A DNA stretch of 64,000 nucleotides from Sanghuangporus weigelae (lineage: Eukaryota > Basidiomycota > Agaricomycetes > Hymenochaetales > Hymenochaetaceae), in assembly GCA_033182465.1 (NCBI GenBank), contig CP137320.1:2046001-2110000 (forward strand), in the 5' to 3' direction. Each line of letters starts with the position of its first letter. Position 1 is the stretch's first letter. The position numbers and the translations under genes were made by a program. Positions 24,518 through 37,354 of the stretch are shown here, one piece after another. Below the pieces are notes generated by a model, which was not told where the DNA came from, searched no databases, and saw only the letters and a list, made by a program, of their open reading frames with translations.

Positions 24518-27500
24518 ATGGCAGACAGCGTCCAGCCTTTAAAATCTCGCAAGGGAAAGGAGCGCGAGCTCGCTCAACCCGACCTATTCGACAGGGTCAT
24601 TGCACTTCAACGAAGCAAGGCTGCGTGAGCTCGCATCGTCTTTCTTCAGTCTCTCATTTGAGCTAATATTCTCTTTGATACTTACAGGGCAACACGTCCA
24701 AAAGAGAAGCCAGACCGTCCTACACAGCGTCCAGCTTCTCCTTCAGTATCTAGCTCTCCTCCTCGAAGACCGCAGCCACCTGCCCCTCAAGTCATCGTGT
24801 CCCGCTCTGACATGCAGGATGCGTCTGACGAACTTCAGCGTCGAAGAAGACAGGCTGCACCATCCCCGAGAGCTCATCATGCGAAAGCGCAGCCCAAACT
24901 CTTCAATCCTGACACCGACCCAATTCCTATGCGTCGGACTGCTGAGCCTGAGGTCATCTCAGATACCGCAAGTAGTGCTTACGCTCCCAGGAATACATTA
25001 GCCTCGCCGGAAAGAAACGCCCACCAAGGACGCCTGTTTGACTATCGCAAAGACGACCCTGTTCGATTTCATGTGCTCAGGGCTACGCCTGTCAACGGAA
25101 ATAAACCGACTCCCACACCCAAGTCGTCAGGCGAATACGTCTCAGCGTCCTCAACATCGTCATACGCTCATTCAATTACTTCATCAAGTTTTACTCTCAA
25201 CTCTACCACCGATGGTTCGTCGGCATCATCTGCCCTGTTTGACGAGCAGCCTCGGGAACATGCAAGTTCCAGCGCTTTCGCACAGCAACTCAAGAAACTG
25301 TATAGGGGCATTTCGAACTTGGAATCACGCCTGCTCAGAGAAGATGTAAAGGAGACGGAGGAAGGTCGCGTCACGCTCAAACGTCCTAACGAAGCCATGA
25401 TTGATCCTGAGGAGGTCGAGAGGGAGAAATGGCGGAAGTTCGTGGCAGACCACAAACTGTATGTAGCATATATTCTCATGACTATTCTTGGGCATTCCTA
25501 ACCTGCCTATTTAGACTCGCTGAATCCATGCATGAGCTCTTGCAACTTACACTCGGCCCACAAGTTCCAGCATCACTCAGAAACATACCAACGAAGTACA
25601 ACATTATCATTCGTTTATGGACACATGCCTTTAACAGACCCCTCGAAACCCTTCGCCGCGCCTCATTCCAATCTGCTATTGCTCTTGAACACCTACAGGA
25701 CTTCATCATATTTGCGTATACCTTTTATGGCATGCTGCTGGAGCAACAAATACTTGAGAGCTTCAAGTCTGGTTGGCTTGAGGCGCTCGGTGATCTGGCC
25801 CGTTACCGAATGGCTATTGCTGCGATGACTGCACCCTCTACTGCGCTCACCAGCTCAGGCGAGTTTCTTCCGGTGAATCAGCAAGTATTAGCTGCGCAGA
25901 CGCAGCCAGATGAATCGATAGCGCGTATCGATGACTCGCCAGGGCCAAGCGTAGGAGTCGCTGCGGCGCGGGCGCTAGAACTCGAACCCGAGAAGGAGAG
26001 GTGGAGGTGCATTGCACGTGACTGGTATGCTGCGGGCCTAGCAGATATGCCGGGCACTGGAAAGCTTCATCATCATCTTGGCTTACTGAGTCGAGATGTC
26101 GAGACAGAAGAGTTGCGCGCAGTATATCATTTCTGTAAGAGGTGAGTCGTCATTTCTGCAAGTGCTCGGAGAATGGTTTACTGACTTACGGGTTTTCAGT
26201 TTGACCACACTTCATCCGTTCCCGACTTCTCGAGAATCTGTTCTACAAATATGGTCGGTAGCTGCGCAAACGAAACGCTCTGCTCCGGACTCGAGCGTGG
26301 AAGATCTTTTTGTGCTTCTACATGGGATGCTCTTCACCAGCGTGCAACTAGATGATTTTCTTCCTACTCTCGCCCGATTCATGGAGCGCCTTCAATTGGA
26401 AGGCGCGGAAGAACGCGATTGGACTATGATGGCGGTCGTCAACATCAGCGCTTTACTTGAATATGGAAAGCCAACAGGCGTCCTTAGGAGTACGGGAGGA
26501 ATTGGGTCCGGTGCAGCCAACAAAGATATGTCTTCGGCCGCACAAGCTGCTGCAGCCAGCGTGAAGGTCAACATGCTTGTAAAAAAGGTTGACGAGATGG
26601 AGGTTGATGACGCAGAAGATGTTGGCACGACGCGTGATCAGGAAATAAACGTGAAGGGGAACGGCGTCTTGAATGTATCCCCATTGCTTGGCCAGGCCCA
26701 GGCTGTGAATTCGGAACAGACGGAACCCCCTCTCGCTTTAAAATATGCGCTGCAGCTCACATTTGCGATGCTTGCCTATACACTCCGCAACCCTACGCGC
26801 AAGGCGACTCGTTTTTCTCGGCCAACTTTGAATCCATATAACACGGTCCTGCTTACATTCCTTGCGACAGTCATGAAGCATTCGGTTGTTCAGCGGGTGC
26901 TTGAACGGGCCATACCTTGGGATGAGCTTGCCGCATTCTTCAGCACTATTCCTCGCACTGGTTTTGTTCAAGTAGAAAACGGAGTTCGACTAACAAGTGG
27001 CTGCAGTCCCCTCCCGGAAGACTGGTGCTTACGTGGTATGGAGTGGGGTGGCCGTCGTGTCTTCGAGCGTGGCTTTTGGAAAGGCGGTGAAGAGCGCCAC
27101 ATGGAGATCGAAATTCTTGATGCATGTGAAGACAAAGACGGTCTCACAGACGGTATTATCGAGAGCGAAGATGAAGCGGATCGCGAGACCAGTGGAACGA
27201 GCGCGAGGTGGATCAGGATTGCGCGGGCTGCAGGTATTTTAGCTAAGACCATCCCCGGTCTCCGTTGCGATTCGAGTTCAAGATCGTTCGTCATTTCTGG
27301 CGTCTTGGAAGAGAAGGTCAACAAGTGGAGGGAAGAAGATAGGCTCGAGCGTGAAGAACAGGAACGTAGGCGAACTAGGCGGCCATGGACATCCGACGAC
27401 ATGGACGTGGACGACGAGAATGTCGGTTTTGCCGATGACCTCTCTGATGACGGAAGTGAGAGCTCTAGTGATGGGGAGGAAAGCGAGGAGGTAAAGGTTC

Positions 27501-28514
27501 TTAAGGTAAGAATGCTGACGACTATTAAAAATATCAACCAATTGACTTTTGTAACCATCAGGCTAGGCGTCGCGAATTACTCCGCATGCTTCGGGGTGCG
27601 ACGGAGACTCCGAAGACTCGCTCTCGCCCACGGCGTTCCAGGCCTCGTCGTACCGCGCAACGACATGCTCTGCGTGTTCTACCAGGCTACACTGTGCTCG
27701 TCATTGACACCAATATTCTTCTATCATCTCTTTCCATGTTCGCGTCTCTTGTAGAGTCCTCAAAATGGACCATTCTCGTTCCCCTCGCGGTGATTACGGA
27801 ACTTGACGGAATTTCTGCGAATGCATCTCCCCTCGGTGAAGCTGCAACATCGGCAATCTCGTACATTTCGACGCACATCCGTACACACTCCCTGTCGCTC
27901 AAGGTTCAAACGTCGAAGGGCAACTACTTGCAAAATCTAAATGTTCGTAGCGAGCAAATCGACTTCGTTGCGGATTCGTGGGAACGCTGCATGGATGATC
28001 TGATCCTCCGTTCAGCTATTTGGCAAGATGACCACTGGGTGGATCGTTCCGCTATTCTAGACGTCCCAGACCGTGACACGAGCGGCGCTGCTAAAGTCGT
28101 TCTTATCAGCTTCGATCGTAACCGTAAGTACCACGTCCTACGTACCTTTATCATGAGCATGTCTTGACTTGCTTTTTTTCTTTCCAGTTCGTCTTAAAGC
28201 TCGTGCTAGGCAGATTTATGCTGCTGACGAACGAGACATGGCTGAGATATTGAAGGCCGGATCGTAAGTTTGCGCTTGCGTACAACTGTACCTTCTTCTT
28301 CGCTTCTGCTGCGAACCACCATTGTTCCCGAAAGGAGAATACATACCATACCGCTCCGCTCAGCAGCGATACTTCGTAAAGGCTGAGCATTCTGTTAATC
28401 CAATCATGTTGAATGATGGTTGCCAGCTGGTTCAGCCGTGTGAACCGTCAAGCTGGGACCTTTGAGCGACACTTCCTTCAAGACGCCGCTTCGTGTCTCA
28501 CTCGGATACTGTAA
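24518..28514 (+). CDS. SMG6: EST1/SMG6-like protein with C-terminal PIN nuclease domain
   Basis: Seven exons: 24518-24624, 24688-25458, 25515-26141, 26200-27505, 27562-28123, 28188-28263, 28427-28514; 1178 aa. The first 230 residues are basic, Pro/Ser-rich and low complexity. A helical 14-3-3/TPR-like EST1 region follows, with YNIIIRLWTHAFNRPLE, YTFYGMLLEQQ and the clear signature LHHHLGLLSRDVE. An acidic and Glu/Arg-rich linker (about residues 880-940) leads to a PIN domain: VLVIDTNILLSSL, VPLAVITELDG, DDLILRSAIWQD and ISFDRNLRLKAR give the acidic catalytic set of SMG6. In animals SMG6 cuts nonsense mRNAs in NMD and binds telomerase. The final exon was found by frame and ends SCLTRIL; reading through instead would stop at once after KAGS. 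Confidence 0.92.
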
Positions 28515-28867
28515 ATTATCTCCATAAGCATGTCACTTTATTTTGGCTTCCACTCCTTTACATTTTCATATTACTTGCAGTCATTACAGACTCCTTATAC
28601 CTCGCTGTCGGATATTTACATAATGTCTGTCTTTAACTTCTTACTTTCCTTCTTCTGTTCTTGTTGTCCCATCTAGTGCTGTCTTCTTGTGTAACACATT
28701 GAATAACACGGCTCTAGCATCTACATATGAACCACTAAGTAAAACCGGGATGATTATGAACAGAACAGCAAAACAAAGCGACTTAAAAATGCAAATATCG
28801 ATACTAATTTACGATCTGCGTAGACGATGAAGTAAGTGCCAAGCAACTGAGAATGATCCACATCGTC
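28515..28867. other. Convergent 3' region, SMG6 / HDA1
   Basis: About 0.35 kb between two stop codons; AT-rich, presumably both 3' untranslated regions. Confidence 0.4.
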
Positions 28868-31800
28868 TTATGAAAGTTTGCTCGCGATGAACTCCTGGAT
28901 TTCGGGGAAGGCTCGGTTCATGAGCTTGACCGCCTTCTTTTCGCCTGCATAAGCATTCAGTTTCCGGAGCGATCAATTGTATTGTTTTCGTCTGTGCTTA
29001 CCGTAGAAGTGCACTTTCCCATGTTTCTTGCGTATTTTACCTTCACTGGCAAACGGGTGATCTTCAGGGGCGGCAACGAACGAACGCTAGATGAATGTGG
29101 CAAAGACGTTACTCGATAGTCATTCGAAATGAAACCTGACGACATCGACATACATTTATATACCAATCCCGAAGGTCAAGATCATGTTTCGGAATTGCGG
29201 GTATATCTTGGCGCCCAACTACAAGCACTACGGCCTTGACTTTCTTCATCACAGTTCTCACTAAGGATGGTATTTGTATTAGCTAGTTAATAAAACGGAT
29301 ACACAAACGACTCGCCTCGCGCAGCTAGGAGGTCCATCACGGTTGAGCATCCCGGACCATGTCCTATCAGGACGACGTTCCGCGCACTAGAGAGTCTGGT
29401 ACGTGGTGAAGCATGGACCTCAAGCACTTTAGAGACGGTGAATGCAAATATGCTTACAATATATAGTTGTCCCACAAGTACGATACGACCTCACGAGCAA
29501 GCTCGGACCAACTACGTTGCTATTTGCCAGATTAGGGAAAGCAATATTTCCTGGAACAGAAAAGGCCAAGACCTACGTGGTGCGCTTGGGCAGGTCTCGG
29601 ATAGGTATTCACTTCCACATACGCAAACTTATTGCCAATTACCCAATCCACCAAATTCTTAGTGACGTCCAGCTATAATAGCGAGGTGTTTAGTGGAATC
29701 TTCATCCGCTCTGTAAAGGGCAGGAAAATAATTACGAGGTATGAATACTCAAGCTGAACATCACAATGCAACGCCCCAGCAAGCTCGACTTTGAGATTCC
29801 CGCTACGACATAGGTCAATGAGAAATGGTCCCACAAAGTAGACGATTTCGACTCAGCGCTCACAATTGATGTACGAGTATGACAAGAGTATCTTTGTCCA
29901 TCACATCTTCACTGGAAACGACGGGTTAGATAAGAGGAGCCTGTTTATGAACTTCACTTACGAGCATATAACTTGCGTTTGGAAACGCTCATCCACCTCC
30001 GTGTCGGAAAGTGGAACCACTACCATCCGATATTCTTGATAGAGATAATTTTGCCTGTGTAGCTTGAGCAATTCTGCAGAAACCACGTAAGCGATGAAAT
30101 TCTGAAGCCTCTTGGGGCGATGTAGATATGCTGACGCCCGGTTGAAGAGCTAAAGCCAGGGGTAAACGGCAACTTACCCGGGATTGAGAGCGTCTGGCCT
30201 GGAAATTCTGTTTTAGTAGTATCAAATAGATCATTATTGAATATATCGCTTCAATTGTGAAATGAACGAGTACAGTACCTTCACGAGCTTCAAGAGAGGC
30301 TACGTCAATGCTTTTCCAGTATTTGCTTTGTTGCTTAGCAACCAACCACACCGTCTCTGTTGCAGCTTCGTTTGCGACTAATGGCTTCAACTCGGGCGGA
30401 GATTCACCCAGAAGAACGCGTGTCACAGCGAGTGCAGAAGACGAGATAGCGTTAACATTGTACCCGCCCTAAAGGTCCCGATGATAAGTCTTACACTCAA
30501 GAACGAAACCCGAACGAGTTTACCTCGAGAGCAACCACAAGCTTCCCTCCAGCAAGTGATTGTAACATATGGGTCATATGCGCAAATCCAGCAGGAGTTA
30601 CATGACATTCTCCAAGTTCGTCTCCATCGGCTGCATCGAACCCGGCAGAGACTACAGCAGAAAGAGTTCATTCCTTGATTCCTCTCTAGAAAAGACAACC
30701 GACTACTTACTGATGACAAATTCAGGCGCAAATTCGGCGGCAATAGGCATGACAATCCTCATGAATGCATGTAGGTATTCTGCGTCGCCCATGCCTGCTT
30801 CGGGCCAAGGAATATTCACGGAACTGTGGTTTAAGACATACAGGGAAGGCCATAAGAATTGGCTGAAGGGTTCGCATAACAGTGCTCCTTACGTTCCCTC
30901 CCCTACGCCTTCTCCACAGGAGTCCATTCCTCCGAATGGTCCGCACGGATAGAATGATCCACCTTCATATCTATGTAACGATACGTAAAGAACACTAGGG
31001 TCATCGTTAAATGCGCGTTGTGTGCCATTCCCTTGATCGACATTTATAGAGTTATTAGTTGAAAACTGCTTGATGAAGACAGCATCCTAACCGTGATGGA
31101 CATCCCTGCGTGTCATGGCAAAACGAATCAGACCGAACAGGTTATATTACTCTTAAAGATCTCACCAATCGAGGATCATAACTCGCTTGGTTCCCGTGAG
31201 CTGCTGAACAACGCGTGTGGCTACCGCTACATTGTTAAAGAAACAGAAACCCATGTGCTCCTCCGGCTCTGCGTGGTGTCCTGGAGGCCGAACAATCGCA
31301 AACGCCCTTTCGAGCTCGCCTCGAGCCACGGCGAGAGCAGCTTCAATAACTCCACCGCAACTAAGCTGAGCCGCCAAAGTCGTATTTGGACAAACGTATA
31401 AGGATAGATATTCATAATAGCTTTCCGACAAGACGATTTGCTCCGTATCCATTCCTGCAAGATAATTTGAATTCAGTCAGTAGTCGAGGAGATGCAGTTC
31501 AAATTAGTATTCACGTGCTATCATTTGAACTTTCTCCCAGTGGTCCTCGCTGTGAACAAGCAGAACTTCTGATTTCCGCGCCATTCGAACTGGAATCAGT
31601 CTCATTCGTGAGAGAAGACCAGCTTCCCGGAGCCTCTGGTAGATACCCATTATTCGAGCAGGTTGCTCTGGATGATCGCCATTGTTGCTTGCAGATAAAG
31701 GCGCGTGGTTCATCATCCGAGCATCAAAAACATAACCATAACGTGGCCTGCGTGCAGCCTCCTTATCCAGGGGAACAGAGCTCGCTCGGACTAAGCTTGC

Positions 31801-32082
31801 ACGATGAAACGGATCTGCAGATATAGAGCCATTCGCGACAGAAGGTACAGGTTCAGGTACAGAAGCATCTTCTGCAATGCCGGAGTCCTCTCTTGACATC
31901 GTTCCGTCGACATCCATTCTATCAGAACCGAGAGTAGGCTCTTCAATGGTTAAGGCCTCGCTCTGAGTCACAACTTCTCGCATCGCTGTACTCTGCTGCT
32001 CTGTGGACGAAACTGCTGCGGATTGTGATCCGGCCCTTATAAGGTCACTGACTTGACTAGCTACTGCGGTGAAAAAAGACAT
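28868..32082 (-). CDS. HDA1: HDA1/Clr3-type class II histone deacetylase with Arb2 domain
   Basis: Sixteen exons in order: 31515-32082, 31166-31454, 31092-31105 (14 nt), 30711-31031, 30524-30651, 30279-30468, 30178-30207, 29962-30073, 29864-29911, 29736-29802, 29577-29672, 29458-29519, 29316-29395, 29154-29260, 29002-29086, 28868-28944; 757 aa. Acidic N-terminus, then the deacetylase domain (about residues 130-480): [33 protein letters not shown] with the Zn-site Asp and His, [15 protein letters not shown] and ALEGGYN. After [19 protein letters not shown] comes the Arb2 alpha/beta domain: [49 protein letters not shown] and [17 protein letters not shown]. This is the catalytic subunit for transcriptional silencing. 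The intron 29261-29315 seems to use a GC donor (AG|GCGAGT). The gene is head to head with proteasome beta-5. Confidence 0.93.
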
Positions 32083-32409
32083 TCTTGAATGCGGTTCTTT
32101 AGTAAAGATCAAACTGAAGCATGCAGGATCCCAGACCGCCTTATGTCAAAAATTGGTCAGCGGATGAGTTGAAGGGAGATTGATGAGTGCTTAAGAAACG
32201 ATGGTCGATAGCAAGGAGGGAAAACAGCTCAATCCAAGTATCTAGGTCAAGAGGTCGTGGCGGTAGGAAGGTGATTTACACTTCTTTAGGTAGACCTACC
32301 ATAATCAGATAGCCACGTGATTTATCTTACGTACGCGCGTCGCGTTCTTGAGCCGCGTCACCGCGTACATTCAGCTCACTCACTCCGTGCTTGCTCCTTA
32401 TTTTGAACC
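32083..32409. promoter_or_regulatory. Bidirectional promoter, HDA1 / proteasome beta-5
   Basis: A 327-nt gap between divergent ATGs. A CpG-rich palindromic stretch (TTACGTACGCGCGTCGCG, near 32328-32345) stands out against AT-rich flanks and is a candidate binding site. No TATA box seen. Confidence 0.45.
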
Positions 32410-33623
32410 ATGAATAGTCTTGTTCGAAAGTTCTCTATCACAGGCTATGATAGTGAGCTACGAAAGGCTCATGACGAACTGGAAGAGGATGGCTTCATGT
32501 GGGGGTCTTCTGCGGGTTTTGGCAACCTGAGCAAGGGCTTGCCCAGGTTCAATCTGCCCACTGTTCCAGACGTGCGTAGTAAATAACTTTGCGAAAGAGC
32601 CCAAGCGGATTGAAATATACTCTAGCCTGCAGCTTTTCTTCGGCTACATACAGATGACCGTGTTGACCCTTCGTGCCGCATCAAGATCCAACACGGTACG
32701 ACAACACTTGCTTTCCGCTTTCGAGGCGGCGTCATTGTCGCAGTCGACTCTCGGGCTACTGCCGGCTCATATATTGGTACCGTCTCTTCTTCCTCTTCTT
32801 GGTGAAAGATTGACGTCTCCCTCTAGCTTCCGGAACTGTGAAGAAAGTCATTGAGATCAATAAATTCCTGCTTGGGACGATGGCTGGAGGCGCAGGTATG
32901 CTGGTGCTAGTAATCCAAATTACCGGTATTCTGACTCTATTCTGCATTGCCCAGCCGATTGCCAGTACTGGGAGACATACCTCGGCATGCAATGCAGATT
33001 ATATGAACTTCGCAATAGAGAACGCATTTCGGTCGCCGCTGCTAGCAAATACTTGGCGAACCTCGTATACTCATATAAGGGCATGGGTCTCAGCATGGTA
33101 CGTCTATTCTGTTTCGACTCGTCTTGCATTTCTCTAATTAGGCCCGCTCTCGCGTACGTACGATTTGCTCGGCTTAGGGCACAATGATCTGCGGGTGGGA
33201 TAAGACTGGTCCAGCAGTATACTACGTCGACAATGATGGTACACGCCTGAAGGGAGATCTTTTCTCTGTCGGCTCAGGCTCGACATTCGCGTACGGCGTA
33301 CTCGACCAAGGGTACCACTGGGACCTCATCGACTCTGAAGCGCAGGAGCTAGGGCGTAGAAGCATTTACGCCGCCGGCCACCGTGATGCCTTCTCGGGTA
33401 ACACGATCAATCTTTACCACATCAAGGAAGATGGCTGGAAATTCATCGGTATACTGTTCTTGTTCCATAATCCGTGTGTAGCTAACGAAACTGGTGTACT
33501 TGTCTAGGTAATTATGATGTTACGAAGATGCATTACGACGGTCCAGGAGATGTACCAGGAGCGACTGGCGGAGGATATGGCTACGACGTGCGAACCAGCT
33601 CATCGACCGTTGTTGTGCCCTGA
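32410..33623 (+). CDS. PRE2: 20S proteasome subunit beta-5 (chymotrypsin-like)
   Basis: Six exons: 32410-32571, 32626-32776, 32827-32895, 32955-33097, 33178-33448, 33508-33623; 303 aa. A propeptide of 78 residues ends at QHG before [21 protein letters not shown], so Thr79 is the autocatalytically exposed nucleophile. Other beta-5 strings are [47 protein letters not shown] and [13 protein letters not shown]. The mature chain of about 225 residues ends with a Gly-rich tail ([20 protein letters not shown]). It forms the chymotrypsin-like sites of the proteasome core. Confidence 0.96.
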
Positions 33624-34642
33624 CTGTTTAACATTGGTGTATGGCACGTGTAAGCTGACATTCGTTCATCCTTCGTCAATTCATACGTACAATGAATAGC
33701 GGCGCATTGCTCGTCTTATTCTTGTTTCCACAGACCAGATTAGCACGAAAATACTAGATGCTAAGACAAACATAAACTTGAGAGGTGCATTAATTTGAAG
33801 AAAAATAATTCGCCAACTGTAGAAATAGAGGTACGAAGGAGATTAAGGAAATAGGGAAAAGGTGAAAAATGTTACAATACAACCTACGCGAGGTGAAATG
33901 GGTCAAAGTATAAGCTGAGCAGTCCAGAAATTTAGTCCAATTCAAGAGTCCAAAAAGGAAGAGAATATCTGTCTAAAATCCAAATCCCTCGGGTATACAT
34001 TGAGTCACGGTTTCCACAGAATAAAGTATAAGCGAGAGGAAAGAACGAAAGGCAAGATCGGTAAAGTATACACGATGCAAGAAGAGCGACGGATAGTTGC
34101 GGGAGCATAGGGGGTGATGATGATAATAGAAAGAATTGCGACAAACGGACATCATTAAAGAAGGGTAAGTAGGCGAGAAATATGTATAGCATCCGAGTAA
34201 TAAATGAGGTATGCAATATTGATATTTTCTTTTTCCTTCCGAAGGCGCATCGTGTATGCGTGGATGTGAACATTGCAGGCATCCAAAAATGGGCGCATGC
34301 GAGATAAAACGTAATGAGAAAATGAAAGCGAAATTGTAGATCAAGAGAAGCGAGATCGGGGCGCGATAGGGAAGCGATATCGGGCAACGCGAAACGATGG
34401 ACATACAGATGGGCGTAGTGGACGGGAGCGGAAGCTGAGAGAGATCAAGGCATAATAGGGAATTGGTATCAAGGAAAAGCGTAGGGCCGAACATCCTGTT
34501 CTGCACATGTACTAACAAAACGACGCGCAGAGGGCATCGTCGACTCAGAAAAAAGACGGCTTGAAGCAAGGGAGAGGTATCTTGAGAGAGAAAGAGACGA
34601 GGGTAAAGGAAAGGAAAGGAAGTGGAGAACGCAGTATGTGAC
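33624..34642. other. Convergent 3' region, PRE2 / LIM protein
   Basis: About 1.0 kb, purine-rich on the plus strand (many GAA/GGA runs). A 255-codon open frame on the minus strand (33973-34740) overlaps the end of the LIM gene but has skewed composition (Leu, Ser, Phe, Tyr) and no domain; I take it as composition-driven. Probably a long 3' untranslated region or spacer. Confidence 0.35.
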
Positions 34643-37354
34643 CTATCGAAGGTCGATAAATTGTGTCTTTCGCCTGTGCGCACGTATATCGATGTCGCTA
34701 TCACGGTCGTGTTGCGGAGCACGTAGCATTTCGGTACCATCTCGTAACCCGCTCACAAGGTCAGCAAGCACATCGTTTTTCTCGGAACTGTCTTCATCAG
34801 GAGCCATAATGTCCATTTCCATCTTCATGTTTGCGTGACGCTCGCATAACATCAATCCGTCAATCTCCCAGTATTCTTCTAATCTCTCAGTGCAACGTCT
34901 CTTGCCTCCTGGCGCGCCGGAAAAGGAACCGATGGAGCCCATGGAAGCAGTATACCGGAATTGGCAGACTAGATGTTCAGGATGATATCGTTCGCCCGTG
35001 TGGGCAACCGCGCAAGGACCTTCGATAGGTTGTCCGCATTCTGGAGCTGTACACAGCGAATCATTCGCTTCGTGGTAGTGATATCGACAGAAGGGCTTTC
35101 CATCAAAGACGTAGAATTCTTTATCTGGAAACGGTTGCTGTAAAGATAGCTCGTTAGATACATTTGATAGCAGTATACTTGGACAGAAGTGAAGTTAAAA
35201 AAAGACATACATGACATTTGTGACAATTGAAGCACTCCCGGTGGTACTTGCCCTTCAGCTGACCATCAGCGGATGACACTGCATGCTTCTCAATCGGTCT
35301 GTTGCACCTCCGGCACTGTAGTCATCCAAGTCAGCCTTGGGAGGAAAGTAATAAAGCTCTGCGAACCTTTGGTAGATACATCGTCTTCCAACACCTTTCA
35401 CACAGTACTCCGGCGCCTTCCGCGCGTATCCATCGCCCGTCGTCAATACTCTTGTTGCACTTCGTGCACTGCCTCGGACGGCGCTTGGCTGCTACCTCTT
35501 CCTTGCTCTCCTTTCCACCCATAGCCGGAGTTGTACGAGAACGAGCGGGCAGCTTTGGTGATCTGGTACCAGCTGGAGGAGAAAGCGGCAATGGCACAAT
35601 AGCTCCAGAAGGCGACGATGCGTGCTCCTCGAAAAGTGTATCGAGCACGTGATCGCGGTCAAGAGCACCAGTTGACTTGGCAGTAGTGCGTGACGCGTAA
35701 CTGTATGCCGACGAGGAGGAGGTAGAACGCGTTGGAAGACCCTTGAGAGAGTGCTTGGGAGAGACGGAAGGGAATATCACACGTTCCCTTCCCTGACTTT
35801 TGCCTGCACTGCTTGCAAGAGGGGATGTGGGAGAAAGAGCCGACTCCGTTTCCTGGTCATAGGCAAGTCCAGTCCCACTATAATCTGATTCGGATGGTGA
35901 CGTTGGAAGAGCATGACGAGGGACAGCAACCTCTGCTTTCGTCGTGTCAATCTCCAGATCTTTGTTCTTAAACCTAGCAGAAAAGGTCGAACCCGCAGGA
36001 GAAGCTGAACGCGCGCTGCCAGGAGTTATTGTGTCCGGGGATCTTGGAGATAAAGCATGCGGGAGTCCAGGGACAGGAGTGCCTAAAGGGGAAGGCGTGC
36101 GAGAGGACACTATCCCAGGTTGAGGAAATGCATTCGGAGAATGAGGGGATGGAGAACGAGGAGAGTGAGACGAAAGTGGTGTGTTGGGAGAGAGCGAAGA
36201 GATCGCTTTGAACTGCAGTCAGCTCGCATCCAGTTAACTTCAAGGTCAGGATAATACTTACATGGTTGCATGACATCAGGGTTGATATTTAGATGACCTG
36301 GCACGTTTGTTCTTTTTCCATCTATCCTTGTGGTAGGCAACCGCATTCTATCCGGTTCCTGGTCCCTGTTCATAGACGCGGCTAACAAGGCCGCTTGTGC
36401 CACGGCTTGGAAGCCTCGTCTTCCCACACCAGCCATATTCACTTCACCTTCGGGTAGTCCGTTCCTTCTCGTAGGACCTGACGGAGGTTGCGGAGCGTGC
36501 CGCGGCACAGAGCTTGCTGGATTTAAAGGACTCGGGCCACGGCTGCTTTCCTGCGAAGGTCGGGTGTCCAAAGAGGGCCGCATTGATCCAGTTCGGTCCA
36601 TTGACATCCTGGGTGGCAGGTCCGCTGAAGGACTCGGAGGCGGAAAAATGCCCGTACCTGGTGCAGAATGCGACATTCCGGCATCCGACTGTGGCGGCTG
36701 GTCGATTCGAGACCCAGATGGACCTCGCATCCGCGTATCCCGCAAAGAACTTACACTCGGCCTCCGATTATTTATTCTATTGTTACCATCAGCATTCGGC
36801 GTCTTCGAGCGTGGCAGAGGTTCCGGACGTCCCACGGGAGATAAGGGCTGAATTTGAGGAGTGCTAACGCATGAAGGAGCCTCAAGCCTTCCACCCGCGC
36901 TCACTGAAGTTGGAAGTGGAGGAGACATCTGATCAGAGGGTGGAATTTGAATCTGAGATCGACGGGACATTGACGAGCTACGCGATCTCGCAGGCACATT
37001 GGATATCGGTACAGGAGGTCCAGGAGGGGGTGTAGCGGACTGATTTGAACCTGCTGGCTGCGGGGTTTTCGAACGGCGGAAAAATCTGCTGGTCTCGCTA
37101 TTCACGCTCGTCCTTGCACTTGAATTGGAGTTATTCGCGCCTGGTGAAAGTGGACTTGGACTAGCGATGCCTTGCGACGCTTGGCGAATTTTGGCCAAGA
37201 GGGTAGAAGGGCGGGGCGTGGACGGCGGAAGAGGTGGACATACATGTTCCCCAAGATGCGAAAGTTTGACGGGCTGACCGCAAGTAGAACACTTGACTGT
37301 AGGAAGGAGCTGTGAGATACGTTCTCGTGGGTTTTGCGGCAGTTTAAGAGCCAT
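34643..37354 (-). CDS. LIM-domain protein, paxillin/Pxl1-like
   Basis: Exons 36262-37354, 35367-36205, 35211-35315 and 34643-35137; 843 aa. It starts with a small Cys/His motif (CSTCGQPVKLSHLGEHVC, residues about 22-39), followed by about 570 residues of Ser/Pro-rich disorder with many SP and TP sites. The C-terminal third holds the zinc fingers: CTKCNKSIDDGRWI...CERC, the LIM CRRCNRPIEKH...YHRECFNCHKC...FCRYHYHE, and a second LIM CTAPECGQPIEG...YHPEHLVC...CERH. Disorder plus C-terminal LIMs matches fungal paxillin-like proteins (Pxl1) acting at sites of polarised growth and cytokinesis with Rho GTPases. The assignment to that family is inference. One acceptor (TTCAAAG, 36206) was chosen by frame over a stronger-looking CAG nine nt upstream. 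Confidence 0.85.

Noticed and set aside
33973-34740. 255-codon open frame on the minus strand in the PRE2/LIM gap
   Set aside because: Strongly biased composition from a purine-rich opposite strand, no motif, and it overlaps the LIM gene 3' coding end in another frame.
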